Source of the DNA: Nostoc sp. NOS(2021)
GTDB taxonomy: Bacteria > Cyanobacteriota > Cyanobacteriia > Cyanobacteriales > Nostocaceae
NCBI RefSeq assembly: GCF_017115025.1
Contig: NZ_JABXKM010000057.1
Coordinates: forward strand, 1 to 47,035
Direction: 5' to 3'
Length of the DNA stretch: 47,035 bases
Shown here: positions 1 to 8,942 of the stretch, in pieces
Position numbering within the stretch: position 1 is the first letter of the stretch
How the letters are laid out: each line of letters begins with the position of its first letter
Position numbers and translations under genes: made by a program
The notes under the pieces: model-generated
What the model was told of the DNA's origin: nothing
The model's input: the letters and a program-made list of their open reading frames with translations, nothing else
The model's database searches: none

Positions 1-100
1 GGGCTGCTGCCTCCAGTCAGACATTGAGTCGGAGACTCAATGAATGCATTCCCAGACAGAGCCTGGGAACGAGGAAAACCTTATCAAGCTAGGTTTTTAG

Positions 101-232
101 GACTTGTGTGTACACCGTAGCTTGTAAAGGGGGGAAGCCGGAAATCTAGTTCCCTCCCCTTTACAAGGGGAGGGTTAGGGTGGGGTAAAAACCAGATTCG
201 TAAACTACTTCAGACTTGTGTGTACACCGTAG
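101..232. repeat. Direct repeat pair flanking a palindrome
   Basis: The 20-mer gacttgtgtgtacaccgtag occurs exactly at 101-120 and 213-232. Just after the first copy, CTTGTAAAGGGG (121-132) pairs perfectly with CCCCTTTACAAG (156-167). G/C-rich palindromes of this sort are common dispersed repeats in Nostocales genomes. Whether the whole unit is one mobile element cannot be decided from a single example. Confidence 0.6.
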
Positions 233-397
233 GCAAGCGAGGAGGGGGCTAAGATGTACCTCATGTGAGTAGAAAACGCTATATATAGCTTTTCTGAAAA
301 TGACTTTTATAAATTGCCAAATTTATTACACAATACTGAATATATACATTTGAATAATCAAACCAAAAGACCTATTGTGACAGTGACGTTTTCGCAG

Positions 398-520
398 ATA
401 TAGGACTCCTATTTGATTTTTGAACAAGACTCAGTACGGATCTATCCCTTCTTTCCTGTTCCCTATTCCCTGTTCCCTGCCCACGCAAGTAAATTCAGGA
501 ATCAAACCGGATTCCTATAT
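398..520. mobile_element. MITE-like element, family A copy 1
   Basis: The 123-bp segment begins ATATAGGACTCCTATTTG and ends with the imperfect reverse complement (CAAACCGGATTCCTATAT), giving terminal inverted repeats of about 23 bp. The interior carries TTCCCTR heptamers. A second copy with the same ends and interior lies at 44345-44686, interrupted by another element. It has no coding capacity, so it would need a transposase supplied elsewhere. Confidence 0.65.
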
Positions 521-574
521 TAATTTTTTAATCGTGTTAGTCATGCAAAATAATAAAATAGTATAAGTAATAGC

Positions 575-2809
575 ATGGAAAAAAGTGTTATTAATGCCAG
601 TCTTTCTACTCAGAACCTAACCTTTCGTCCAGGTGATACTCCTGTCTCATTTGAGGTAACTGTCAATAATGACAGCGATCGCTTTGTCAATTTTCAGATA
701 GAAATTGCCGCAGCCGGAGAAACCCGGAACACAGGATATCTCTGGTATAGACTCGAACCAGAGGTAGCAGCAGCGAAGCCACCAGGCAGTAGTACCATAT
801 TCCAAGTTTTCGTATTCAATACACCCATTGCGGGATTTGTCGGTACTGTCAACCTGATGGTAAAGATTTTTTCACCGCAATTAGCACAACAGTGCAGACT
901 TGTGCTGCGCCTGAAAATCGAGCGAGACAACAGACCAACACATTTAAGTGTAGAATTGCCTGTGCGACAGTTCCAAGTTTATCCCCGCAATTCTGTAGAT
1001 ATACCAGTACGGGTGCGGAACTTGGGGCAACAACCGACTGATGTGATGCTACGTTTTACAGGCGTTGATCCATCTTGGCTCGCTGGCAGTGCAGAACGCC
1101 GATTATCTTTAGATCCAGGTGGTTTAGCAGAAGCCACATTTCAATGCCAACCTCCATCTGTAGTGCAAGCGCCCAGTCAAAATTACCCTTTTACTATTGA
1201 AGCTGTTAGCAATAATGGTTATCCAACTAATGCTGAAGGCAACGTTGAAGTCTTACCTGTAGGTTTTATAGGCTTTACCACCACACAAAAACACCTCAGA
1301 ATTCCTAGTAAATCGGCATGGTTGCCTGACTGGAAGTCTGATACAGCTTCCTTTGAATTACTATTTAAAAATACTAGTAACATCAACCAGCAAATTAATG
1401 TCCAGGTGCAGGGTAGAGACGGGCGAAAATGTAGTTTCAAAAAGCTTCCCGAAATTGCCAATCTCCATCTAGGAGAGACAAGTAAGGTCATTCTGGATGT
1501 GAAAACAAAACGCTCTTGGGTAGGAATCGGCAAAACTCTATTATTAGAGGCCAAATCTGAATTATCCGACCAACGTTTAGGGAGTACAGACCCCGCCACG
1601 CAGACATTGGAAGTGGAGACTCTGCCAATTATACCTTTATGGCTACAGCTGGCTGCGATCGCATTATTAGCCGCACTCCTAGCATTAATACTGCAACCAA
1701 GAGATGTAATGCATACACGTTCTGTAAACTCAGTACGTTTTAGTGGCATTGGTTTATCTGTCGTCAGTGGCTCAGATGATTGCACCTTAAGACTTTGGAG
1801 AATCGGTGCTGATCGCTTAGACCCCGATGACAGAGTAACATACGTTGGGCAGCCCGTTGCTTGTGATCAACGGCAACAGCCCAAGGGTTTGATGGCGATT
1901 ACCGATGACGCTGTAGAGGTCTTACGCTTCATGCCGTTACAAAATGATCGTGCTGCTGTTGGTTTAGACAATGGTGTAATTGAACTAAGAGATGTCCCCT
2001 CAGGTGCAAAGATTAGCCAACTTCAAGACCTTAAAGATCCTAAAGCAAAAGGCGATCGCGTTTTTGATTTAGCTTTCACCTCAAACTCACTTAACTTATT
2101 CAGTGGTTATGGCAGTGGTAAAGTTAGATTGTGGTCAAGACCAGTGCCTAACAGCAATTTTCTGCCAGAACCGCAAGTTATCGATGTACAAAGTACATTG
2201 AAACTATCAGGCTTCCAAGTCCGGGCATTAAATCTCAGCCCAGACGCAAAAACTCTAGTAATTGCCGGAAACTTTAAGCGTTTCATCTTGTGGCAGTGGA
2301 ATCCAACTCAATCTGATAAACGATTCCCAAGTTTATCAGTGCAAAATCTAGAAAAACTAGACCCACTAGTTGGGCGTGAAGACTATATTTGGGGATTGGC
2401 TTTTGTTCCTAACTCGGCAGAAAAAATCCTCGCAACCTCCGACTCTGCGGGATTCATTACGATTTGGAATTTAAATCAATGTAAAACTATCAAAAATCCG
2501 AATCCGCTCGAAAAAGTAAATGAACTCAATTGTTCGCCACTAGACCGCTGGCCAGCATCAAAAACATCTGTGCATACTCTGGCATTTAGTGATGATGGTA
2601 GTCTCTTAGTAAGTGGTGGCGATGATGGACGAGTTGTGGTTTGGTACTTAACTCCCAAACATCAGCTCGACAAAACAAAGGCAGCAAAAGGTAAAACAAT
2701 TTACCAAAGCTCTAAAAAAATCAATAGTATCGACTTGAAAACTAATCAAGGAACCATGATTGTGAGTGGTGGTGAAGATTTTCAGGTGAAACTGCACCGC
2801 ATTAAATAA
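575..2809 (+). CDS. Membrane protein with Ig-like N-terminus and C-terminal WD40 repeats
   Basis: 744 residues. Residues 1 to about 350 look like beta-sandwich Ig-like domains of the COG1470/NEW3 kind (opening with a 'FRPGDTPVSFEVTVNN' pattern) and lack a signal peptide. One hydrophobic helix follows at about 355-374, then a WD40 region from about 377 to the end, with repeats such as 'VVSGSDDCTLRLW' and 'LVSGGDDGRVVVW'. WD40 propellers are protein-interaction platforms; no catalytic domain is visible. The next gene starts 13 nt downstream behind an AGGGAG ribosome site and shares the Ig-like/single-helix layout, so the two are probably co-transcribed. Membrane topology is uncertain. I do not recognise a characterised homologue, and the function is unknown. 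Confidence 0.8.
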   Translation: MEKSVINASLSTQNLTFRPGDTPVSFEVTVNNDSDRFVNFQIEIAAAGETRNTGYLWYRLEPEVAAAKPPGSSTIFQVFVFNTPIAGFVGTVNLMVKIFSPQLAQQCRLVLRLKIERDNRPTHLSVELPVRQFQVYPRNSVDIPVRVRNLGQQPTDVMLRFTGVDPSWLAGSAERRLSLDPGGLAEATFQCQPPSVVQAPSQNYPFTIEAVSNNGYPTNAEGNVEVLPVGFIGFTTTQKHLRIPSKSAWLPDWKSDTASFELLFKNTSNINQQINVQVQGRDGRKCSFKKLPEIANLHLGETSKVILDVKTKRSWVGIGKTLLLEAKSELSDQRLGSTDPATQTLEVETLPIIPLWLQLAAIALLAALLALILQPRDVMHTRSVNSVRFSGIGLSVVSGSDDCTLRLWRIGADRLDPDDRVTYVGQPVACDQRQQPKGLMAITDDAVEVLRFMPLQNDRAAVGLDNGVIELRDVPSGAKISQLQDLKDPKAKGDRVFDLAFTSNSLNLFSGYGSGKVRLWSRPVPNSNFLPEPQVIDVQSTLKLSGFQVRALNLSPDAKTLVIAGNFKRFILWQWNPTQSDKRFPSLSVQNLEKLDPLVGREDYIWGLAFVPNSAEKILATSDSAGFITIWNLNQCKTIKNPNPLEKVNELNCSPLDRWPASKTSVHTLAFSDDGSLLVSGGDDGRVVVWYLTPKHQLDKTKAAKGKTIYQSSKKINSIDLKTNQGTMIVSGGEDFQVKLHRIK

Positions 2810-2822
2810 GGGAGTCAATGAC

Positions 2823-5132
2823 ATGCAAGCTAAATTCAATCCACTGCAAGTTATTATCAACCCACCTGGAATTCAATTTGGGATGCCAGGAGATACTATT
2901 CAACTCTATGTTGTTGTGATCAATCAGGGAGATCAGAGTGCGGTTATTGACTTATATTTTGTTTTTGACGAAGTATTTCAAAATTTAACCGGTTGGTCTA
3001 GTTCTCCTAGAGAAAGTTTAGCATTAGCTCCCCAACAAAATAGCGACGAAGTAACATTTGAGTTTCAAATCGCCGCTAATGCTCTCCCAGGAACTTATGA
3101 CTATACACTAGTCGTAGATTCCCCTCTACATTATCCTCAAGATACTCCCATAACCTTCCCAAACCAAATTAAGGTTCTACTAAAAGAACAGACTGCAATT
3201 CGGGTAAATGACCCGACATTTTCCATTAGACCTAACACCAACCCCAACAAGCCGCTAATATTCAATCCTAGTGAGCCTCTGCAAGTAGAGGTAATAGTTG
3301 ATAATCGCTCTTATCTCGTAGACAGGTTCCGCTTGAATTGCCCAGATTTAGACGATGATTGGTTCACAATCAATTATCCGGCAACTGGATTTGAGGGGCC
3401 AGGGTTAGTGTCTGACGTGACTGCACTAGAACTCAACCCTGGTACTCAAGGTCAAATATTGTTGAAATTTCACCCACCTGGGGATACCCTGGCGGGAAGC
3501 TATTCTCCGACAATCCGCTTGTATTCGGAAAACTCTCCAGACTTAGTACTGCTGGATTTGGTGTACATCCAAATTCCTACAAATTATCGCCTAGATATAG
3601 AACTTAATACCATCTTGGCACAAGTTAGCCGTAGTCTTGGCAAATACGAATTATCACTATCAAACCAGGGCAATATTGTCCGCGAACTGATATTAAGGTT
3701 AGAAAGTCGAGATGAAGAAGAACTATATACTTACAAATTTGATCCTACTGAAGTAAGATTATTGCCTAATAGAAGTGCTGTGGCCAATTTGACGGTCAAA
3801 CCCAGACCTTGGTGGCGACGACCGTGGTTTGGTGCAGGGCTAATTGTTAACTTTAAAGTTGATATCAAAGACCAACAAAATTTACCCTTACCTAACACAT
3901 TGTCTCAGGGAACTTTGGTGTGGAAACCCCGTCCTTGGTGGCAATTTATTCTATTAGTTTTGGTAATTTTGGGGTTCTTAGGAGGGATAGGATTCATCAT
4001 TTGGCGAATTTTAAACCCCGATCCTTTGAGATTAGAAAATTTTAGTGCCAATAACCCTCGAATTACTGAAGAGGAGGATGAAATAGCTTTGAAGTGGGAC
4101 ATTCACAATTATCAACAGTTGCAAAAGTTGGTTCTGACGGCCAAAGGTTCGCAACCTATTCAGCCTATTACCTATGACTTTAGCAATGGCATTCCTGAAA
4201 CACTGGGTAAGGGAAGCGCTAATGAAATACCTCCTTGTCAGGTGCAAGAAAAACAAGAGCTAATTTGTAGCAATGTTAAAACTGGAGTGAAAACAAAAGG
4301 GAATTACACTTTTGAGTTACAAGCCTTTTATCGTAATGGTATACAATTATTTTCTCCAAATAACCAAGTAGCCAGCCAATCAACCCAAGTAGAAATAGCT
4401 GAGAAACAAATTGCTGAAGTTGTTAATTTTCAAGCAGATAAACCACAGTATACAAAAGGTCAAAATATTCTTTTAAGTTGGACAATTGTCCGTCCATTAT
4501 TGCTAGCACAAGTTCAAATTGCTGGTAGTGCAGATGATGGTACATCATATGGTGAACCAATTGCTTATAAATTTAATCAAGGTAAGATTGCCGACCCTAA
4601 ACTTCAAAAACTATGTACACAACAAAATCAACAACTGCGATGTACAAATATTCCTCTTCCAGCAACGAAAGCCGGAAACTTTGCGTTTGAAATCAAAGCT
4701 TTTGCTAACAATGGAAGTCAAAAAACTAGTTCTAAAAAGACTGAATCAAAAATTGCAATATTACCGAAACCATTTAAGATTGTCTTTTTCCGAATCAACG
4801 GTAGTGAGCAACCAAATCTGGTTCTCAACGAAGGAGCATCTGCTACTCTGAGTTGGAGAGTAGAGGGAGAAAATATTCAGGTTAAACTTCTGCCATACGG
4901 CAATGACGTTAAACCAGTTGACTCAATAAAGCTTCCAGTCAATCAAGCCTTCCCGCCTCAAATCGCACTGCAAGTTAATGACGTATCTGGTAAGCAGCAG
5001 GCTCAACAGAGAGGATTTGCAATCACAGTCATGAAAAAAGCAGTGCCTACTCCTATACCTAGCATTAACCCAATTCCGCGTACTTTTCCACCCAACAATA
5101 GCCCATTTAAGACTCCCTTCCCTCTGAGGTAA
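2823..5132 (+). CDS. Membrane protein with tandem Ig-like domains (COG1470-like)
   Basis: 769 residues. The N-terminal half (about 1-370) resembles that of the upstream protein, opening 'NPPGIQFGMPGDTIQLYVVV'. A Trp/Arg-rich stretch leads into one transmembrane helix at about 375-395. Beyond it lie at least two similar Ig-like repeats (about 400-515 and 530-650), each with a close cysteine pair (C472/C482 and C598/C607) and a similar 'GNYTFELQAF'/'GNFAFEIKAF' strand. A third related unit and a Pro-rich tail follow. Possible disulphides plus positive charges before the helix suggest N-inside/C-outside; this is inference. It forms a two-gene unit with the WD40 protein. Its 3' end overlaps the convergent methyltransferase remnant by 26 bp. 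Confidence 0.8.
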   Translation: MQAKFNPLQVIINPPGIQFGMPGDTIQLYVVVINQGDQSAVIDLYFVFDEVFQNLTGWSSSPRESLALAPQQNSDEVTFEFQIAANALPGTYDYTLVVDSPLHYPQDTPITFPNQIKVLLKEQTAIRVNDPTFSIRPNTNPNKPLIFNPSEPLQVEVIVDNRSYLVDRFRLNCPDLDDDWFTINYPATGFEGPGLVSDVTALELNPGTQGQILLKFHPPGDTLAGSYSPTIRLYSENSPDLVLLDLVYIQIPTNYRLDIELNTILAQVSRSLGKYELSLSNQGNIVRELILRLESRDEEELYTYKFDPTEVRLLPNRSAVANLTVKPRPWWRRPWFGAGLIVNFKVDIKDQQNLPLPNTLSQGTLVWKPRPWWQFILLVLVILGFLGGIGFIIWRILNPDPLRLENFSANNPRITEEEDEIALKWDIHNYQQLQKLVLTAKGSQPIQPITYDFSNGIPETLGKGSANEIPPCQVQEKQELICSNVKTGVKTKGNYTFELQAFYRNGIQLFSPNNQVASQSTQVEIAEKQIAEVVNFQADKPQYTKGQNILLSWTIVRPLLLAQVQIAGSADDGTSYGEPIAYKFNQGKIADPKLQKLCTQQNQQLRCTNIPLPATKAGNFAFEIKAFANNGSQKTSSKKTESKIAILPKPFKIVFFRINGSEQPNLVLNEGASATLSWRVEGENIQVKLLPYGNDVKPVDSIKLPVNQAFPPQIALQVNDVSGKQQAQQRGFAITVMKKAVPTPIPSINPIPRTFPPNNSPFKTPFPLR

Positions 5133-5951
5133 CTTTTTGGGCGATGTGAAAAGCAGAGATATATGAAAGTTGAAGACTGTCTCCAAGATCATCTTCTATG
5201 CAACGCCTCAATCCCAAAAATAAAGACTCTTTATTTTCTGGATCTAATTTTATGTATGGCGAGTAAGTGTTCAAAAGTGTTAAATATTCATCAACAGTGT
5301 AGGTTATTTCTGATGTAACTTGTCCAGATATCAAGTCTTTGAATTGCCCCGAATCAATGGCCATATTTCCTAATTGTCTCAAGATATATTCTTGAGTTTC
5401 TTGGTCTTCATATCGGTCAAGAGATGGAGCATGTACTTGATAAACTTGCGATAAGCTTTGGTACACTTCGTAGCTGGGTTGAAGTTCCTTGTTCCACAAT
5501 AAAATCAGGTAGCCATTCTCTTGTAGGGCATTTGCTGGTTTTGGATATCCAACTTCTGGTGATATCCAATGAAAAGAACTTGCTGCTAAGACGGCATCAA
5601 ATTCAAGTGATTTTAGTTTCCACTCTTCAAAAGATGTATTCTCAATTTTTACATTGGAATACGGTTGACAATTCTGTTGAACTAACTTGAAAAATCTGGA
5701 TTGGGTTCTAAGCAGATTATAGGACAACCCAATTGAGCGATGCCTACTGTTGCAGTTCCAGGGCCACATCCCACTTCCAGAATTTTTGAGTCAGTGGAGA
5801 GTTGAGCAATTTCCGCAACTTGGTGAATCAAATCTTCAGGATAACGTGGTCTTCCCTTGTTGTAAGCTTCTGCTGCCGGAGAATACCAATGTTTGCGCTG
5901 TTCGAGGTCTGTGCTAGAGTAGCTGATTATTGTTTGTTTTAGGTCTTTCAT
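5107..5951 (-). pseudogene. Class I SAM-dependent methyltransferase, frameshifted
   Basis: Two minus-strand frames form one protein. The N-terminal part (5951 down to 5682) reads MKDLKQT... and contains SAM motif I 'ILEVGCGPGTATVGIAQLG', then stops. The rest (to 5107) continues in another frame from 'FFKLVQQNC' through 'FDAVLAASSFHWI'. The break lies at an A5 run (5690-5694); one extra A would restore '...LEPNPDFFKLVQQNC...' and an open frame of about 281 residues. The family methylates small molecules or proteins; the substrate is unknown. This may be a recent pseudogene or a homopolymer sequencing error. Its 3' end overlaps the convergent upstream gene. Confidence 0.75.
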
Positions 5952-5987
5952 AATCTATTCAATTTGCTCGTGCAAAGGCGTACTAGC

Positions 5988-7190
5988 TCAATTCTTATTT
6001 TTCTGAAAAGCTCGACGTCTGCGCCCATTTTCAAATAGGGGTTTTCGCAACGGTACTACCTCAGCTTCACTACTCTCGCGTGCTACCCGAATCAGCAACC
6101 CAGCAGATATTAAGCTGGCAATCATGGAATTACCACCATAACTAAACATGGGTAAAGGTAAGCCAGTAGTCGGTAGAGAACCTGTAGCAACACCGATGTG
6201 GAGCAATGATTGTCCTACCATCAAAATCGTCACGCCGATCGCTACCAATCGATGTACTGTATTTTTAGCCTTCAGCGCCACGATTAATCCGAAAGTAGCG
6301 AATGTAGCTAAAAGTGCCAACAACACCATACTGCCAACAAAGCCAAACTCTTCAGCGAACACGGCAAAAATAAAATCGGTGTCCTGAATTGGTAAATAAA
6401 ACAGCTTTTGTTGAGAAAGCCCATATCCAGAACCCCAAGTTCTACCAGAACCCACGGCTAGTAGACTTTGCACTAACTGATAGCCATCTCCTGTAGCGTC
6501 CGCCCAAGGATTGAGGAATGACATCACCCGCTTACGCTGATACTCTTTAATACTAATACTGAGTATTGCCAATATCACTCCACCAATTGCTGTTCCTCCC
6601 AGGTACTTGTAAGGTAAGCCAGCTGCTAGAGCAATTAGCCAAATCGTCATGCCGCAAAGTGCTGTTGTACTCAAGTTAGGCTGGGCAAGAATTCCTAAAA
6701 GTACCAGACCGAAAATACCCAACCAAGCCAAGCGAACCCGCCAACTGATTCGTTCCCACTGACCAAAAAGCCGCGCACTTTGCAGCACCAAAAAGGGTTT
6801 AATTAATTCTGAAGGTTGAATCGGAATTGGCCCGATCGCAATCCAACGCGCTGCGTCAAAAGCCTTTTTTCCGAATCCTGGAATCAGTGTGACAAAAATT
6901 AATGCCAAAAACAGCAACAAAAACCAATGGGATAGTCCCAAAATTTTCTGCAACGGGAAATTAACAATAATATTAAATCCGATTAAGGAAACTAAGACCC
7001 AAAGCAGTTGACGCTTAAAGTAGTACAACCCATCATTTTGACGGGCGTCAGCGACGGGATAGGATGCTGAGAATAGCATGATCAAGCCGACGAACAGCCA
7101 AATCAACGTTAACCAGCGCAACAACCGCGCTTCTAATGCCCAGTTGGAGACAGAAATATCAAAAATTGGAATCAGGCGGCGTAGATTCAC
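5988..7190 (-). CDS. ftsW: Cell division protein FtsW (SEDS peptidoglycan polymerase)
   Basis: 400 residues with about ten membrane helices, a normal length for FtsW. SEDS-family signatures are present: 'GFGKKAFDAARWIAIGPIPIQPSELIKP' (in two parts), 'AVFAEEFGFVG' and 'PTTGLPLPMFSYGGNSMI'. SEDS proteins polymerise lipid II glycan strands at the septum (FtsW) or side wall (RodA); the assignment to FtsW rather than RodA is from overall resemblance. The start codon is GTG (7188-7190). The C-terminus is basic and cytoplasmic ('ENGRRRRAFQKNKN'). It lies downstream of the H-NOX/kinase pair on the same strand but about 300 bp away, so it is probably transcribed separately. Confidence 0.88.
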   Translation of the reverse strand: MNLRRLIPIFDISVSNWALEARLLRWLTLIWLFVGLIMLFSASYPVADARQNDGLYYFKRQLLWVLVSLIGFNIIVNFPLQKILGLSHWFLLLFLALIFVTLIPGFGKKAFDAARWIAIGPIPIQPSELIKPFLVLQSARLFGQWERISWRVRLAWLGIFGLVLLGILAQPNLSTTALCGMTIWLIALAAGLPYKYLGGTAIGGVILAILSISIKEYQRKRVMSFLNPWADATGDGYQLVQSLLAVGSGRTWGSGYGLSQQKLFYLPIQDTDFIFAVFAEEFGFVGSMVLLALLATFATFGLIVALKAKNTVHRLVAIGVTILMVGQSLLHIGVATGSLPTTGLPLPMFSYGGNSMIASLISAGLLIRVARESSEAEVVPLRKPLFENGRRRRAFQKNKN

Positions 7191-7492
7191 GAGCAGTACT
7201 AGGTAAAAAGTTAGGAATTAGGAGTTAGAAATAAAACTCATAAATCATAAATCATAACTTATAAGTAGGCTTTACAACCATAAATCTTAGAGTTGTCAAC
7301 TTCAATACACCGCTCGATCAATATTTCTGACAAATTGCGATCGCTACTCAGGGGAAAGCGAGTATTTTTTTATACCAATTTAACAATATTATAAATGACT
7401 TACTATTGGGAATTTCTTAATGGGATAGTTAAGAGCGATCGCTAGAAAATGGACTTCAAGTATTCCTAAACTAAGCTGGATTTTGAGGAGAT
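7191..7492. other. Intergenic region, ftsW promoter side
   Basis: 302 bp without a gene, between the kinase 3' end and the ftsW start. It is AT-rich, carries two GCGATCGC octamers and a short run of AAATCATAA-type repeats (about 7240-7260). No convincing terminator or promoter pair was found. Confidence 0.5.
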
Positions 7493-8941
7493 TTATTTAA
7501 TTAAACTTAATGATTTGACGCAATTAACTGCTTGTCTGTCCATAGATAGGGGAATTTCAATCCAGAACTCAGTTCCTTGTCCAAGTTCTGATACACATCT
7601 CAATGTTCCCCCATGTTTTTCAACTACAATCTGATAGCTAATTGATAAACCCAATCCTGTACCTTTACCTATAGGCTTAGTTGTGAAAAATGGATTAAAC
7701 AGTCGTTCCTTAACTGCTTCTGTCATTCCTGAACCATTATCAGCAATTCGGATCACACAGTTCGTTTCGATGACTTCCGTAGTAATTGTAATTTTATTAG
7801 GACTAGCGTAAATTTCTGCGATCGCGCGTTTCTCGTTATAGTTGTCCAGCGCATCGATTGCATTACTGATAATATTCATGAATACTTGATTGAGTTGGCC
7901 AGCGTAGCAATCTACTAAAGGCAAATTTCCATAATTTTTAACTACTTTGATACCAGGATGATCAACACTATTTTTGAAACGACTCTGTAAAATTAGCAAA
8001 GTACTATCAATTCCCTGGTGAATATCAACTCTTTTCTTCTCCGCTTCATCAAGACGAGAGAAATTCCGCAGGGACAAGACAATTTCAGAGATCCGTTCGG
8101 CTCCTACTTGCATCGAATTTAGGATTTTGGGCAAATCATCTAGTAAAAAATCTAAATCAATTTCCTCAATGTATTCTTGAATTTCTAATACAGGATTGGC
8201 ATAAAATTGCTGGTAAAGATGCACAAGCTTCAGCAAACACTCCGTATAATCTTTTGTATATTTCAAATTTCCGTAAATAAAGTTAACAGGGTTGTTAATT
8301 TCGTGAGCGACTCCCGCAACTAACTGTCCCAAACTGGACATTTTCTCAGCCTGAACTAATTGGGCTTGAGTTTGCTGTAGCTCCCGGAGGGATTTTTGCA
8401 ATTTTTTAGTCTGAGCCTCAGCAATTTGCGCTAAATTCTCCTTGATTTGCAGCGCACTCCGTAGTTGTGCCCTTTGCTGTTTCAGTTCACTTGTTAACTT
8501 TTTGGCATCAGCCAAATTGGTGTTCTGAGGTTGCAGTAGAAACAGAAAATCAACAATTGGGTCGTGAATCGCAAAGTCTTTGAGTTTGATACCCAGAGGA
8601 GCCAGGCTAGTTGCATCTGTAATCCAGGGAGAACCTAAAAAAAATATCACCTCCGGCTCTGGTTGATACATCATCTGACCCTTGAGCTGCATTCCATTGT
8701 GGAGAAACTCTAATATGAACAGGGCACGAGACTGTTTACTAATAGCATCAAAATCGACCAAAATTTTTGGACGATTGATCTGGAAATGCTGCTCAATCAA
8801 TTTACCAACCAATGGTTCAGGACTAATGCGCCCTAAGACATCACCAGCTTGTACAATTTCCCGATTACGGCTAAAGGCAAAGTGGAAGGGAAAAGCTTTC
8901 GCCAGCAACTCTGGCGAAAGCGTAAGGTGAGGAGGAGCCAT
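7493..8941 (-). CDS. Histidine kinase with HNOBA-like N-terminal domain
   Basis: 482 residues. The N-terminal 120-150 residues ('FPFHFAFSRNREIVQAGDVL...', 'GQMMYQPEPEVIFFLGSPWI') resemble the HNOBA/PAS-like domain found next to H-NOX in soluble guanylate cyclases and bacterial partners. A coiled coil (about 145-200) leads to the HisKA box 'VAGVAHEINNPVNF' with phospho-acceptor H213. The ATPase domain shows N-box, 'IADNGSGM' and 'GKGTGLGLSI'. It is soluble, with no transmembrane segment and no receiver domain, so the response regulator is elsewhere. The start codon lies one base after the H-NOX stop (TAG-C-ATG), implying translational coupling. Inference: H-NOX ligand binding controls autophosphorylation. 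Confidence 0.88.
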   Translation of the reverse strand: MAPPHLTLSPELLAKAFPFHFAFSRNREIVQAGDVLGRISPEPLVGKLIEQHFQINRPKILVDFDAISKQSRALFILEFLHNGMQLKGQMMYQPEPEVIFFLGSPWITDATSLAPLGIKLKDFAIHDPIVDFLFLLQPQNTNLADAKKLTSELKQQRAQLRSALQIKENLAQIAEAQTKKLQKSLRELQQTQAQLVQAEKMSSLGQLVAGVAHEINNPVNFIYGNLKYTKDYTECLLKLVHLYQQFYANPVLEIQEYIEEIDLDFLLDDLPKILNSMQVGAERISEIVLSLRNFSRLDEAEKKRVDIHQGIDSTLLILQSRFKNSVDHPGIKVVKNYGNLPLVDCYAGQLNQVFMNIISNAIDALDNYNEKRAIAEIYASPNKITITTEVIETNCVIRIADNGSGMTEAVKERLFNPFFTTKPIGKGTGLGLSISYQIVVEKHGGTLRCVSELGQGTEFWIEIPLSMDRQAVNCVKSLSLIK

Positions 8942-8942
8942 G

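Larger units (their letters stand above)
1..574. other. Repeat-rich intergenic region, no gene seen
   Basis: No convincing coding frame is visible. The stretch holds two small hairpins near its left end (arms CATTGAGTC/GACTCAATG and TTCCCAG/CTGGGAA), a 20-bp direct repeat (101-120 and 213-232), a palindrome between those copies (121-167) and a MITE-like element (398-520). The last 50 bases are AT-rich and should contain the promoter of the gene starting at 575, but I see no well-spaced -35/-10 pair. Confidence 0.7.

Noticed and set aside
1219-1785. A 188-codon minus-strand frame within the WD40 gene
   Set aside because: It lies opposite a clear coding region and its protein has no recognisable features.
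4519-4851. A 110-codon plus-strand frame inside the second Ig-like protein
   Set aside because: It is a frame-shifted shadow of the real gene; the main frame shows domain repeats through this stretch.
5107-5769. The 220-codon frame as a stand-alone gene
   Set aside because: Its first residues are meaningless read-through, and the true N-terminus with SAM motif I lies in the overlapping frame; treated as one frameshifted gene.
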